DNA of 25,567 nt from an uncultured Oxalobacter sp. Lineage in GTDB: Bacteria; Pseudomonadota; Gammaproteobacteria; Burkholderiales; Burkholderiaceae_D. The notes beneath the pieces were generated by a model, which saw nothing but the letters and a program-made list of their open reading frames with translations, searched no databases and had not been told where the DNA came from. This document shows, piece after piece, positions 8,522 to 16,026 of this stretch. The first letter of the stretch is position 1. Each line of letters begins with the position of its first letter. The DNA is taken from NCBI GenBank assembly GCA_934401755.1, contig CAKRSU010000026.1, forward strand, positions 1 to 25,567. The letters run 5' to 3'. A program made the translations under genes and the position numbers.

Positions 8522-8973
8522 TAGAATATAAATTGATCTTCTTGGGAAGTTCTTGCTTTAACGAAATCGCTTAAAGAAGGAATTAATTTTGCTTAAGATT
8601 TTTCTGCAAAATAAAGATATTCCTTAGCGCAATCTCGTATTTTTCTGGAACACGAGACTTTCCATAGGTCGAGCGTCTTACCGCCAGAGAGAGTCTAACA
8701 TAGAAAGGAATAAGGCTGTGAGAGAGTTTTTTGAAAAGTTGTTTGCTTAAGTTTGTGTATTATTCATTTTTTAAGAACTTTATGCCGATTTTTTTCAGGG
8801 GGTGTGCTTTTCTGTTTCTATGGCAAAAATATAAATTGCAATCGCAAAGAATTTTATTCGTGGATTTCGTTCTGTGGTGACGGAAGCTGCAATTTTGGTT
8901 TGAAAAGACGTGAGATTGGGATTGCGTGCTTTAGCCATAGAATTAATTGTAATTACAACAAAAAATAAACTTT
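8522..8973. other. intergenic without a convincing gene
   Basis: About 450 bases. A 71-codon plus-strand frame (8753-8968) has no ribosome binding site and a cysteine- and phenylalanine-rich composition typical of chance frames. A neighbouring frame reads coding-like in places but holds two stops. I annotate nothing here. Confidence 0.4.
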
Positions 8974-9018
8974 GTTCCTATGGCCAATTCCGACTTCAGT
9001 AGAATTGACCATAGGGAC
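8974..9018 (-). terminator. hairpin downstream of the small secreted protein
   Basis: A 17-bp stem (8974-8990 with 9002-9018) with two G-U-compatible mismatches and an 11-base loop. On the minus strand it is followed by AAAGTTTATTTTTT, a delayed T-rich tail. It lies about 120 bases past the stop of the gene at 9137. Confidence 0.5.
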
Positions 9019-9136
9019 TTAAATGTAGATCCTTTTCTGTCGCAGTAAAAATTTTTAATTGATAGCTAGCAAATCGAAGGTCAGAAAATACGGTTCACTA
9101 AGGTTTCCGTAAAAAACGTTTTTGCATTTGACGGAC

Positions 9137-9379
9137 TTATATCGGATAAACGCCTTTTGTTGCAAATGCGGCACTATCTGTAGCATGTATTGATGCATTG
9201 TAATTTGCCGTATCAATCATATTACTCCCTGTTTCGCAGATGCCTACCATTACCGTGTAAGGTGGAAATAAAACGGCCATACTCGTTTCAAATCTGGTAT
9301 AAGCCGCACTGGTAATAGCCGTATAAAGTCCAATGCACCAGAAGTAGATACAAATAGGTAAAAAGAATCGTCTTAGCAT
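9137..9379 (-). CDS. small secreted protein, unknown function
   Basis: An 80-residue protein with a clear N-terminal export signal: MLRRFF, a hydrophobic core to about residue 22, and likely cleavage after ITSA. The mature part is short, with one cysteine (GICETG) and no domain I recognise. The frame has two adjacent ATGs; AGGGAG is 7 bases before the second (9379) and only 4 before the first (9382), so the second is preferred. It stands alone between two minus-strand hairpins. The signal peptide and ribosome binding site make it a likely real gene. Confidence 0.55.
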   Translation of the reverse strand: MLRRFFLPICIYFWCIGLYTAITSAAYTRFETSMAVLFPPYTVMVGICETGSNMIDTANYNASIHATDSAAFATKGVYPI

Positions 9380-9775
9380 CATAAACTCCCTAATTTTTTG
9401 AAAGAGCGATTTCGAAGATTACTTTACATGTATGCCAAATTTGTATCAATTGAATAAAATCTTCTAAATATTTGATTATTAATAATAAAAAACGAAATTT
9501 ATCGAAATTTTTGAAGATTTTTTCTTATTTTTATTGAATTGTAATGGTTTTTTAGTTCGATTTAATTGAAATATGAATGAAGTGTTCAATTTAAGATGAA
9601 ATAGTGACAAAAATTACAGATTGCATTATTTTTTTACAGAAAGATATTGTAAAAAATAGTATGCAGTGAATGTTGCTTTGATGCAAAACGATTTTTAGGG
9701 GATTAACGTGAAGGTCCTAATAAGGAATTGGCGAAGTTAATTAGGAATATATGGAAAGATTTTCTTAAAAGATCA
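9380..9775. other. very AT-rich intergenic region
   Basis: About 395 bases with many A and T runs and no credible ORF or RNA gene. It may hold the promoter of the small secreted gene on the minus strand, but no convincing boxes stand out. Confidence 0.4.
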
Positions 9776-9797
9776 AGCCCATCCGTTTAGATGGGCT
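9776..9797 (-). terminator. terminator of the 31-residue membrane peptide gene
   Basis: A perfect 8-bp GC-rich stem AGCCCATC (9776-9783) with GATGGGCT (9790-9797) and a 6-base loop. On the minus strand it is followed by TGATCTTTT. It lies 56 bases beyond the stop codon at 9854. Confidence 0.6.
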
Positions 9798-9853
9798 CCA
9801 TACTACGATCAGGATCTTAGATGCCTGCTATAGTTTCATGTCGCGTTCATGTT

Positions 9854-9949
9854 TTAAGCACATTTTTTCTGGCGTGCTTTATAAACTACGAAAGCTGTAA
9901 CAGCGCCAACAATTGATGCAGCAATAACTCCACAAAGCAGTTTTCTCAT
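9854..9949 (-). CDS. 31-residue single-span membrane peptide
   Basis: A short gene beginning MRKLLCGVIAASIVGAV and ending KARQKKCA. One hydrophobic segment (about residues 4-22) is flanked by basic residues, with a cysteine at position 6 and another next to last. AAGGAG lies 6 bases before the ATG, the best-placed ribosome binding site among the small ORFs here. A promoter-like pair (TTGACA, 18 bases, TATGCT) and a perfect 17-base palindrome lie upstream, and a terminator hairpin lies downstream, so it looks like a complete self-standing unit. The pattern recalls short YtxH-like or membrane-anchored stress peptides, but no family can be named. Confidence 0.6.
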   Translation of the reverse strand: MRKLLCGVIAASIVGAVTAFVVYKARQKKCA

Positions 9950-9980
9950 AATCATCTCCTTTTGTTATGGAAAAAACATC

Positions 9981-9997
9981 TTCAAGTAATACTTGAA
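9981..9997. promoter_or_regulatory. perfect palindrome upstream of the 31-residue peptide gene
   Basis: TTCAAGTA-A-TACTTGAA, an 8-1-8 perfect dyad, 32 bases before the start codon and downstream of the likely promoter. With a one-base centre it cannot form a good RNA hairpin over its full length, so a protein operator is more likely than an attenuator. Confidence 0.45.
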
Positions 9998-10022
9998 AAA
10001 AACTTAATGAAACTATAGCCTT

Positions 10023-10052
10023 AGCATATTCAAGAATTAGAATAATTGTCAA
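10023..10052 (-). promoter_or_regulatory. sigma70-type promoter of the 31-residue peptide gene
   Basis: On the minus strand a consensus TTGACA (10047-10052) is followed after 18 bases by TATGCT (10023-10028), about 75 bases upstream of the start codon at 9949. Confidence 0.5.
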
Positions 10053-10341
10053 TCGTTCCTATGAAAAAACGCAGTATTCTTCAAAAAACCAAGTGGTTTC
10101 AACTTCATGTATTATAGTTAAACTGAAAGATATCTCAAAAATAATACGATGTTTTTATATTAAAGAGTGAAGCTTCGCAAGAATATTAATGGAGCAGGAA
10201 TGAATGTACTTAGGGAAAGTTTCAATCTTGCATTTAAAAGTAGCTAGAATGGCGATATATACATGATAGAATTTGTAGGCAAAGAAATGAAATATAAAGA
10301 AGTTGTTTTTTCATCTAAATAATAGATAAGGAGGTATGGAA

Positions 10342-10830
10342 ATGAAAATTCCTGCAGTTGATATTGGGATTAAAGATGATGATCGTAAAGCGATTGCAAA
10401 CAGCCTTTCTGTTTTTTTAGCGGATAGTTTTTGCTTATATGTTAAAACGCATAATTATCATTGGAATGTAACAGGACCGATGTTCCAAACGCTACATACG
10501 ATGTTTATGGATCAGTATACTGAGTTGTGGAATGCGCTTGATGAGATTGCTGAGCGTATTAGATCGCTTGGGTATCCTGCACCAGGAACAATGAAAGCAT
10601 TTATTAAATTATCTGATGTTGAAGAAACTAAAAATGTTGTTTCTGCTAACGATATGATTATTGATGTTATTAATGCATCTCAAATTGTGACGAAGAGTGC
10701 TAGAAATGTTCTTGCGTTAGCGGATAAAGCCAATGATCAACCGACTGCTGATTTGATGACGCAACGTTTGCAAATTCATGAAAAAAATGCATGGATGCTC
10801 CGTAGTCTGTTAGAAAATCAGAAGCAATAA
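10342..10830 (+). CDS. dps: Dps-family DNA-binding/ferritin-like stress protein
   Basis: A 162-residue Dps protein. These form 12-subunit shells that oxidise and store iron, using hydrogen peroxide, and protect DNA under stress and starvation. The inter-subunit ferroxidase ligands are all visible: His40 in HNYHWNVTG, His52 in LHTMF, and Asp67 and Glu71 in LDEIAERIRSLG. The N-terminus is short and only mildly basic, so direct DNA binding through an N-terminal lysine tail is uncertain. An ATG at 10336 touches the strong AGGAGGT; the ATG at 10342 has ideal 6-base spacing and is chosen. It is monocistronic and the only plus-strand gene between 2 kb and 12 kb. A weak hairpin (10847-10855 with 10877-10885) follows. 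Confidence 0.93.
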   Translation: MKIPAVDIGIKDDDRKAIANSLSVFLADSFCLYVKTHNYHWNVTGPMFQTLHTMFMDQYTELWNALDEIAERIRSLGYPAPGTMKAFIKLSDVEETKNVVSANDMIIDVINASQIVTKSARNVLALADKANDQPTADLMTQRLQIHEKNAWMLRSLLENQKQ

Positions 10831-10846
10831 ATCTTTTTTAATGAAA

Positions 10847-10885
10847 AATATGAAGGAGTAAATTGAATATTTGCTTCTTCATATT
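10847..10885 (+). terminator. weak hairpin after dps
   Basis: A 9-bp inverted repeat AATATGAAG (10847-10855) with CTTCATATT (10877-10885) around a long loop and without a T-run. Possible terminator only. Confidence 0.3.
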
Positions 10886-11038
10886 GGTAAATTTCGGGAT
10901 ATCTATATTTTTAATGAGATTGCATCTAAATCAATAGCTTAATTTTTGGGGGCTCACTAATATAAAAGTCCCATATTTCAAATTTGATCAAGAGATTTGA
11001 ATACAGATATATCTAAAATGTTAGGATAGCTGTAGTCG

Positions 11039-11314
11039 TTATTCATTGATATTCAAGCAGCGCTTTAACAGCATATTAATCGTATCATTGATACTATTGC
11101 CCGTATTTTTGGCATGTTCTTTTAATTTTTTTCTGATATCAGGATGAAGCGAAATTTTTGAGAATTTATCTTCTGCTGTTTTCTTTTTTGATGTTTTTTC
11201 CTTTTTTTTCGAGCTGTGTTTTTTCTGTTGATTATTTTGTTCAGAAAGCTCAGACATGAACGCTTGAGCGATATCAATATCTTGAATGGTGATACCCTTA
11301 TTTTTGGAGAACAT
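11039..11314 (-). CDS. ribbon-helix-helix ParA partner (ParB-like)
   Basis: A 91-residue protein. Residues about 30-50 are a lysine- and serine-rich linker (KKHSSKKKEKTSKKK). The last 40 residues look like a ribbon-helix-helix DNA-binding domain: the strand FSKISLHPDIRKKLKEHA, then the second helix NDTINMLLKRCL. It starts 2 bases after the parA stop codon, with AAGGA 6 bases before the ATG, so the two are one operon. In plasmid-type (class Ib-like) partition systems a small ribbon-helix-helix protein binds the centromere and represses the operon; that role is inferred from position and fold. No Rep gene is seen. A 7-bp inverted repeat (10977-10983 with 10995-11001) lies downstream. Confidence 0.7.
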   Translation of the reverse strand: MFSKNKGITIQDIDIAQAFMSELSEQNNQQKKHSSKKKEKTSKKKTAEDKFSKISLHPDIRKKLKEHAKNTGNSINDTINMLLKRCLNINE

Positions 11315-11316
11315 GA

Positions 11317-12069
11317 TTATTCCTTAAGAAGTTCTTTAATGAATGCTTGATAGTCAATAACAGCATTACTTTTAGGGGCGAAAGTATAAATATTTGTTTT
11401 ATAAGCTTGAGCTTCTCGAATAGCAGAACATTCGCGAATATAGGTGTTAAAGACTTTTGTTTTTAATTTTTGAGCGGCATCTTCAATAATTTCTTGAATT
11501 TGTCGACTGATGTTTGCTCGACTATTAAAGCGGGTAATTAAAATGCCAGATACTTTGAGTGATGGATTAGCCTTTTTTTTAACTTGTGCAATAGTTTGAA
11601 AAACTCGGGCAATACCTTGTACAGCAAATACATCGGCAATCGTTGGAATAATAACTTGATCTGTGACAGTTAAAGCATTGATTGAAAGTATGCCAAGGGC
11701 TGGTGGCGTATCAATGATAATGGCATCAAATTGTTTTCGGATGGGTTTTAATATATTTTTAAGTAGATATTCTCGACCTGTACCCGTGAGGACCATATCG
11801 GCTGTTGCTAAGGCAATCGATGAAGGAATGAGTTCCCCTGATTGAGTAGAAACCATGGTTTGATTAATTGAGGCAGCACCAGTGAGTAAATCCATCGTTG
11901 AGATATTCGGGTTTTCTGTTCCTAGTGCATACGAAAGGTTTCCTTGTGCATCCATATCAATGAAAAGGATACGCATACCGAGTTGGTGCAATCCAGCGCC
12001 AAGCATCATGGCTGTTGTGGATTTACCAACGCCACCTTTTTGATTAATGATCGTGTAAATTGTTGTCAT
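11317..12069 (-). CDS. parA: ParA/Soj-type partition ATPase
   Basis: A 250-residue MinD/ParA-family ATPase. The deviant Walker A KGGVGKST (11-18), the DMDAQGN switch near 40, and the IIIDTPPALG Walker B region near 115-125 are all present. There is no N-terminal helix-turn-helix, as in chromosomal Soj and class Ib plasmid ParA proteins. Such proteins bind the nucleoid and move or position DNA or protein cargo. The partner 2 bases downstream is a small ribbon-helix-helix protein rather than a large ParB, which points to a plasmid- or island-type partition module rather than the main chromosomal parAB. The ribosome binding site is weak. It is divergent from the beta-solenoid gene. Cargo unknown. 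Confidence 0.9.
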   Translation of the reverse strand: MTTIYTIINQKGGVGKSTTAMMLGAGLHQLGMRILFIDMDAQGNLSYALGTENPNISTMDLLTGAASINQTMVSTQSGELIPSSIALATADMVLTGTGREYLLKNILKPIRKQFDAIIIDTPPALGILSINALTVTDQVIIPTIADVFAVQGIARVFQTIAQVKKKANPSLKVSGILITRFNSRANISRQIQEIIEDAAQKLKTKVFNTYIRECSAIREAQAYKTNIYTFAPKSNAVIDYQAFIKELLKE

Positions 12070-12254
12070 GCATTTACTCTATGGCGGAATAATATGTATG
12101 TTTTTCTTTAAGATGTTATAAATCATACATCATTTCAATAGGCTACATTAATTTAGAGGAATATCTGTTGTTTTCTGCAATCACCTTTTTAAATCAATGT
12201 GGCACATATTGATGATTTTTTGTAATCAAGATTATTAAGAGATTATCCATTTTA
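12070..12254. promoter_or_regulatory. divergent promoter region with dyads
   Basis: Between parA and the solenoid gene are two inverted repeats: ATGTATG (12095-12101) with CATACAT (12124-12130), and ATCAATGTG (12193-12201) with CATATTGAT (12205-12213, one mismatch). These could be operator or centromere sites for the ribbon-helix-helix partner. No regular iterons are seen. Confidence 0.4.
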
Positions 12255-13343
12255 ATGGTTAGAAAAATGAATGATAAATATGAGTTGATTAGTGACGATA
12301 CAATTCAAATACAGGATAATATGATGATGCGAACACTCTATCGTATCCGCGCATTAGTTGAAATTAGTGAGGATGTTCATGTTGACGATATTGGAGGGTA
12401 TATTGAAGGTGAATGGAATTTATCTGATGAAGGAAGCGCGTGGGTTGCTGATAATGCACAGGTTTATGGTAATGCTCAAGTAGTGGGCAATGCGTTAGTT
12501 TCGGATCAAGCAAAGGTCTATGGTGATGCTGTAATTGCCGCTTATGCATCAATTCATGATCAAGCAGAAGTGTATGGTTCAGCAAGAATTTCTGGTGAAG
12601 GAATGGTATTTGGCCAAGCCAAAGTATACGGAGTCGCTGAAGTTTCAATGCGAGCTGCAGTTGGTGGAATGGCGCAAGTTTATGATAATGCGGTTATTTT
12701 TGGAACATCTGAAATTAATGATAATGCTCGAATTTATGGCAATGCTCAAATACATCAAGAATCTTCAGTAGTGGACAATGGACAGATTTATGGCAATACC
12801 GAATTGTGGGCCGGGCATGTCAGTGGTTTTGGACGAATGTTTGAATCAGCAATTTTGGTCGGTGGCGCTATTTCAGGGAGTGCTTCGGTATATGGTAATG
12901 CGCGTATTCAACATGCTTCTGTGATAGAAAGTGCGGCAGTTTATGATAATGCTAGAGTTTTCTCACAGTCAGTCATTTCGGGGAATGCGCGGGTGTTTGG
13001 TAATGCTTATATATCAGATAGGGCAGAAGTCGTCGGATTTTCTCGAGTTTTTGATCAAGCAAAAATCAGTGACAGTAGTCGGGTGTTGGATCGAGCATGG
13101 GTTTATGGTAGTGCAATTGTTAGAGATAAATCTTCGGTTCAAGGGGTTGCAAAAGTCTATGATTTTGCTCAAATTATTGGGGCATCTGTTGTGAATAATG
13201 ATGCTGAGATTTATGGAAATGCAATCGTTTCCGAAGGAGCAATTATTGTGGATAATTCACGAGTTTATGGCAATGCGATTATTTCAGGGCATGCAAAAAT
13301 TGGAGGTAATGTACAAGTTAGCAATAATGAATTTGATTCATAA
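12255..13343 (+). CDS. hexapeptide-repeat beta-solenoid protein (YdcK-like)
   Basis: A 362-residue protein. After an N-terminal head with KYELISDD and TLYRIRAL, residues about 60-355 are an almost unbroken run of hexads such as AQVYGN, AKVYGD, ARISGE and AEIYGN, where a small aliphatic residue leads each strand. This is the signature of a left-handed parallel beta-helix, as in the YdcK-type B-solenoid family and hexapeptide acyltransferases. No acyltransferase catalytic histidine or closing helix is evident, so a scaffold or polymer role is as likely as an enzyme. There is no signal peptide, so it is cytoplasmic. The start is uncertain: neither ATG 12255 nor ATG 12267 (MNDKYEL) has a clear ribosome binding site. 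It is divergent from parA. Confidence 0.8.
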   Translation: MVRKMNDKYELISDDTIQIQDNMMMRTLYRIRALVEISEDVHVDDIGGYIEGEWNLSDEGSAWVADNAQVYGNAQVVGNALVSDQAKVYGDAVIAAYASIHDQAEVYGSARISGEGMVFGQAKVYGVAEVSMRAAVGGMAQVYDNAVIFGTSEINDNARIYGNAQIHQESSVVDNGQIYGNTELWAGHVSGFGRMFESAILVGGAISGSASVYGNARIQHASVIESAAVYDNARVFSQSVISGNARVFGNAYISDRAEVVGFSRVFDQAKISDSSRVLDRAWVYGSAIVRDKSSVQGVAKVYDFAQIIGASVVNNDAEIYGNAIVSEGAIIVDNSRVYGNAIISGHAKIGGNVQVSNNEFDS

Positions 13344-13452
13344 GATCTTTTTGAATCAGTTGATGGTGATATAGAAATTGATTATTTGTCATCTTATTGA
13401 CATAGTTGCAATGGATAATAACCAATCATAATAAAATGTGAAAGGAAATTAC

Positions 13453-13572
13453 ATGAATAATATAAAAAAGACAAATAAAATAATTAAACAGAGATTAACA
13501 TTGCATATTCCAACAGAAATTGCCAAGGAATATCTACGTCAAGTGCAATATGTTTTACGTAATATACGCTAA
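13453..13572 (+). CDS. 39-residue basic ORF, possible ribbon-helix-helix remnant
   Basis: A short basic frame starting MNNIKKTNKIIKQ and continuing LTLHIPTEIAKEYLR. AAAGGA lies 6 bases before the ATG. The LTLHIP strand followed by a helix is the start of a ribbon-helix-helix fold, but the second helix is lacking, so it is either a very small protein or a truncated copy. It lies 109 bases after the solenoid gene on the same strand and may share its transcript. A 7-bp hairpin ACTTCAT-CA-ATGAAGT follows near 13627-13642. Confidence 0.45.
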   Translation: MNNIKKTNKIIKQRLTLHIPTEIAKEYLRQVQYVLRNIR

Positions 13573-13808
13573 ATAGAAGAAAAGTTTTTATTTTAAATAT
13601 TTTGATTCATTGAATATCTTAAATAACTTCATCAATGAAGTGAGATTTGATTGATAGCGTTTTATCGCATTTTATAAAAAACATTTTTATTCAAAAATTC
13701 CTATTTTTTGCTCATAATTAAGTAGAAAAGAATAGAGAAAATACTAAAAACTATCGGCAAACTAACCCGTTATCAGAAGAGAAAATAGCACTGAGATATA
13801 AAATTAAA

Positions 13809-13838
13809 AAAAGCCCATTTCTGAGGAAATGAGCTTTT
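13809..13838 (-). terminator. terminator of uspA
   Basis: An 11-bp stem with one mismatch (13811-13821 with 13826-13836, extendable by two A-T pairs) and a 4-base loop. A T-run follows on the minus strand. It begins 14 bases after the uspA stop codon. Confidence 0.75.
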
Positions 13839-13851
13839 AAAATTAATGTGG

Positions 13852-14340
13852 TTAGCCAATGACTTGTGTCGAATATGACCAGTAATTCTTAGGTAATTGT
13901 TTTTCACTAACTTTATAAACTAAGACTGGAATTGGGCTTTCTGCAATAACAGTTGATGCAATACTTCCGAGGAAGACTTTATCCCAACCGGAATGTCCAC
14001 GAGATGCCATATAGATTAAATCACAAGCTGCATCTTGAGCTGTAGAAACAATACTTTTTCCAACAGAAACCGCACTACAAGAACGTTCTGTTAAAGCGAT
14101 ACCAGCGGCTTTGGCAGCTTCTCGAATTGGCGCTACTGCTTTAGCTGCAGCTTGTTCTATAAGCTCTTTATATTCCTCTTTTGAAGGACCGAGAGTATCA
14201 AAATTCAAAATAGGGCTTTCAGGCATTACATAAACACTAACCAATTCTGCACCAACTTTTTTTGCGAATTCAACGCCTTCCAATGCAGCTTGAGTAGCCA
14301 ATGGAGAGCCATCTGTAGGGAGCAAAATCTTTTTGAACAT
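13852..14340 (-). CDS. universal stress protein (UspA family)
   Basis: A single Usp domain of 162 residues: ILLPTDGSP at the N-terminus, the late ATP-loop ASRGHSGWDKVFLGS, and the closing IPVLVYKV. The nucleotide-binding pattern G-x2-G-x9-G-S is present except that its first glycine is alanine, a frequent variant. Usp proteins form dimers, often bind ATP, and rise in stress or growth arrest; the target is not known. ATG 14340 (MFKKILL) is preferred because GGAGGAA sits 7-8 bases before it; an upstream in-frame ATG (14355) overlaps that ribosome binding site. Single gene with its own terminator. Confidence 0.93.
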   Translation of the reverse strand: MFKKILLPTDGSPLATQAALEGVEFAKKVGAELVSVYVMPESPILNFDTLGPSKEEYKELIEQAAAKAVAPIREAAKAAGIALTERSCSAVSVGKSIVSTAQDAACDLIYMASRGHSGWDKVFLGSIASTVIAESPIPVLVYKVSEKQLPKNYWSYSTQVIG

Positions 14341-14929
14341 AATAGGTTCCTCCATAAAAGGATTGGTGGAAATGTAGAGAAAATCAACTTATCTCAAGTA
14401 TTTCTTGTTAAAGATATTTGAACAGATTCTTCAGTTTTTTGCAATAGTTTTAAAGCAAAGTGGGATAATTTATTTCAATAAATTTGAAAATTTTTCTATA
14501 AGTAATATCTATTGACTAATGGATAATTTTTAAATGATGTGTTTGTAATTAAGGAAAAGCTAAAATCCGATATGAAATACTAATTTAGATCTGATATTAG
14601 TATTTATCTAATGTATTGTTATGGACAGTGGAGATTCATCTTGCAAGTATTTGCGAAGGCATTTGGTGTCAAATCAGTAAATTTTGTTTCAATTATTTGA
14701 GAAGGGCATATCAAATAATATTGTTTAGAAAAGTATATTCTATTACGAATTAGATTCTTCTTTTTAAGAGGGCTACTAGCACTTACTCATATGCTTCATA
14801 AGCTTTTATTTTACGGGGATTACAATGAGTATTCGAAAATGTTCCCAATTCTTCAGCGTTAAATAGTTTATTGATAACAAAACATACCATTTTAGTTAAT
14901 GGAATATTTTGAGGCTCAAGAAAATATAT
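14341..14929. other. intergenic, no convincing gene
   Basis: Nearly 590 AT-rich bases between uspA and the repeat-lipoprotein terminator. A 13-codon plus-strand frame near 14825 (MSIRKCSQFF) has a weak start context. No RNA gene or repeat was recognised. The uspA promoter must lie at the left end. Confidence 0.4.
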
Positions 14930-14989
14930 GCTTGGCTTTTTTACTGTAACATTTCTTGATTTGTATGAATTACAGTAAAAAAACCAAGC
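14930..14989 (-). terminator. long hairpin after the repeat lipoprotein gene
   Basis: A 20-bp stem with a single mismatch (14930-14949 with 14970-14989) and a 20-base loop, 55 bases past the stop codon at 15045. Each arm carries its own T- or A-run inside the stem, so it could act in both directions. Confidence 0.65.
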
Positions 14990-15044
14990 TTTGTTTTTCT
15001 AGGCAACCTCATTAAAAGATCTGAATTTATTATCTAGAGAGACA

Positions 15045-15596
15045 TTAGCGATTTTTCCTTGTATGAGGTTTTTCAGCTCGTTCTTGGAATCCCGGTCTAT
15101 CGGACTCATTAGGTCTGCCTTGAAACCCTGGTCTATCAGAGCCGTTTGGTCTGCCTTGAAACCCTGGTCTATCGGACTCATTAGGTCTGCCTTGAAACCC
15201 TGGTCTACCAGGGCCGTTTGGTCTGCCTTGAAACCCTGGTCTACCAGGGCCGTTTGGTCTGCCTTGAAACCCCGGTCTACCAGGGCCGTTTGGTCTGCCT
15301 TGAAACCCTGGTCTATCAGAGCCGTTTGGTCTGCCTTGAAACCCTGGTCTATCGGAGCCATTAGGTCTGCCTTGAAATCCCGGTCTACCAGGGCCGTTTG
15401 GTCTACCTTGGAACCCTGGTCTGCCAGGACCACGTTCGTGATGCCTATGCATGGCGTAGACACTAGATGTTTCTCCATAATAGTGGCCGCCATTGTCATA
15501 GTAGGAATCATCGTAGAATGTATTGCCAAGACAAGCTGTCATCGAAATACAAGTGGTACTAATGATTGCATAGCGAAGAAATTTTGAGAGATTCAT
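15045..15596 (-). CDS. repeat-rich lipoprotein with ten RPGFQ repeats
   Basis: A 183-residue protein. An N-terminal signal ending in MTAC (Cys22, slightly atypical lipobox) suggests lipidation. A Tyr/Asp/Gly-rich stretch (DDSYYDNGGHYYG) follows, then ten copies of a 12-residue unit, residues 56-171, with core RPGFQGRPN and a variable triplet GPG, GSD or ESD. The tail is basic. Positively charged, Pro- and Gly-rich surface repeats often bind polyanions or peptidoglycan, but no function can be assigned. No ribosome binding site is obvious. The other long frames over this stretch (one on the plus strand, one overlapping on the minus) are shadows that stay open because the 36-base unit is a multiple of three; the lipoprotein signal marks the real frame. 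Confidence 0.7.
   Translation of the reverse strand: MNLSKFLRYAIISTTCISMTACLGNTFYDDSYYDNGGHYYGETSSVYAMHRHHERGPGRPGFQGRPNGPGRPGFQGRPNGSDRPGFQGRPNGSDRPGFQGRPNGPGRPGFQGRPNGPGRPGFQGRPNGPGRPGFQGRPNESDRPGFQGRPNGSDRPGFQGRPNESDRPGFQERAEKPHTRKNR
15084..15431 (-). repeat. ten tandem 36-bp repeats
   Basis: In-frame 36-base units within the lipoprotein gene, nearly identical except for a short variable segment (GPG, GSD or ESD codons) and scattered silent changes. Such arrays can expand or contract by slippage or recombination in multiples of 12 residues. Confidence 0.9.
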
Positions 15597-15645
15597 AATA
15601 ATGTCTTTTTAGTATGAAAAATTGAAGTAAAATTTAATACTATCG

Positions 15646-15981
15646 CTATTTTGTATGGCCGTGATTGCTGTTACGGTCATTTATTGGCCATGCATTATGA
15701 GGATTTGGTGACTGATGTAGCGGTTTGCGTCTGTCATTTTTTGAATCACGATCCTGATGATTCCTTGGATCTGTTTGATGATTATTAGGGATTGGTTTTC
15801 TTCCCTGTGGAGCAGATTCTCTACTATCAGCTGGTCTATGTGAATCCTCATATCTGGGAGGAGGGGGATTATGGTGATCATTTCTGTAATATGGGGGATG
15901 ATCATGAAATTCCGCACAAGATGAAAGCATTATTGTGCATACAATAGCTATAGCACTTAATAAAAAGTTTTTTTTCATCAT
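15646..15981 (-). CDS. His/Pro/Asn-rich small lipoprotein
   Basis: A 111-residue lipoprotein with a classic signal and lipobox LSSC (Cys22). The mature part is low-complexity and hydrophilic, rich in His, Pro, Asn, Asp and Arg (HDHPPYYRNDHHNPPPPRYED), with no repeats as regular as its neighbour's. The many histidines could bind metal; that is speculation. GGAG lies 7 bases before the first ATG. It is next to the repeat lipoprotein (15045-15596), 49 bases apart in the same direction, so they may share a transcript. A terminator of the upstream gene separates it from 16027. Confidence 0.65.
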   Translation of the reverse strand: MMKKNFLLSAIAIVCTIMLSSCAEFHDHPPYYRNDHHNPPPPRYEDSHRPADSRESAPQGRKPIPNNHQTDPRNHQDRDSKNDRRKPLHQSPNPHNAWPINDRNSNHGHTK

Positions 15982-16000
15982 TTTGCTTCTCCTATAGTAA

Positions 16001-16024
16001 AAAAACAGCCGATAAGCTGTTTTT
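16001..16024 (-). terminator. terminator of the first Adhesin_E-like gene
   Basis: A 9-bp stem AAAAACAGC (16001-16009) with GCTGTTTTT (16016-16024), a 6-base loop, and a T-run of about seven on the minus strand. It is 3 bases past the stop codon at 16027. Confidence 0.85.
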
Positions 16025-16026
16025 GT

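Noticed and set aside
8630..8720. Somewhat GC-richer stretch considered as a small RNA
   Set aside because: Only short imperfect stems (CTCGT with ACGAG) and no terminator at its end.
8753..8968. 71-codon plus-strand frame
   Set aside because: No ribosome binding site, Cys- and Phe-rich chance-like composition, no domain.
8820..8999. Possible decayed small gene (a frame with RGFRSVVTEAAILV and VRLGLRALAIELIVI separated by stops)
   Set aside because: Two in-frame stops, no homology recognised; too speculative for a pseudogene call.
12070..12254. Plasmid replication origin or iterons near parA
   Set aside because: Only isolated dyads, no regular direct repeats and no Rep gene, so an origin is not supported.
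12535..13194. Met- and Leu-rich frames overlapping the solenoid gene
   Set aside because: Out-of-frame readings of the hexapeptide repeats; the repeat period keeps them open.
14999..15529. 176-codon minus-strand frame (repeats such as DQGFKAD) overlapping the repeat lipoprotein
   Set aside because: Shifted frame over the same repeats, without a signal peptide or ribosome binding site; a shadow.
15063..15587. 174-codon plus-strand frame over the repeat array
   Set aside because: Open only because the 36-base repeats are a multiple of three; the minus-strand frame with a lipoprotein signal is the real one.
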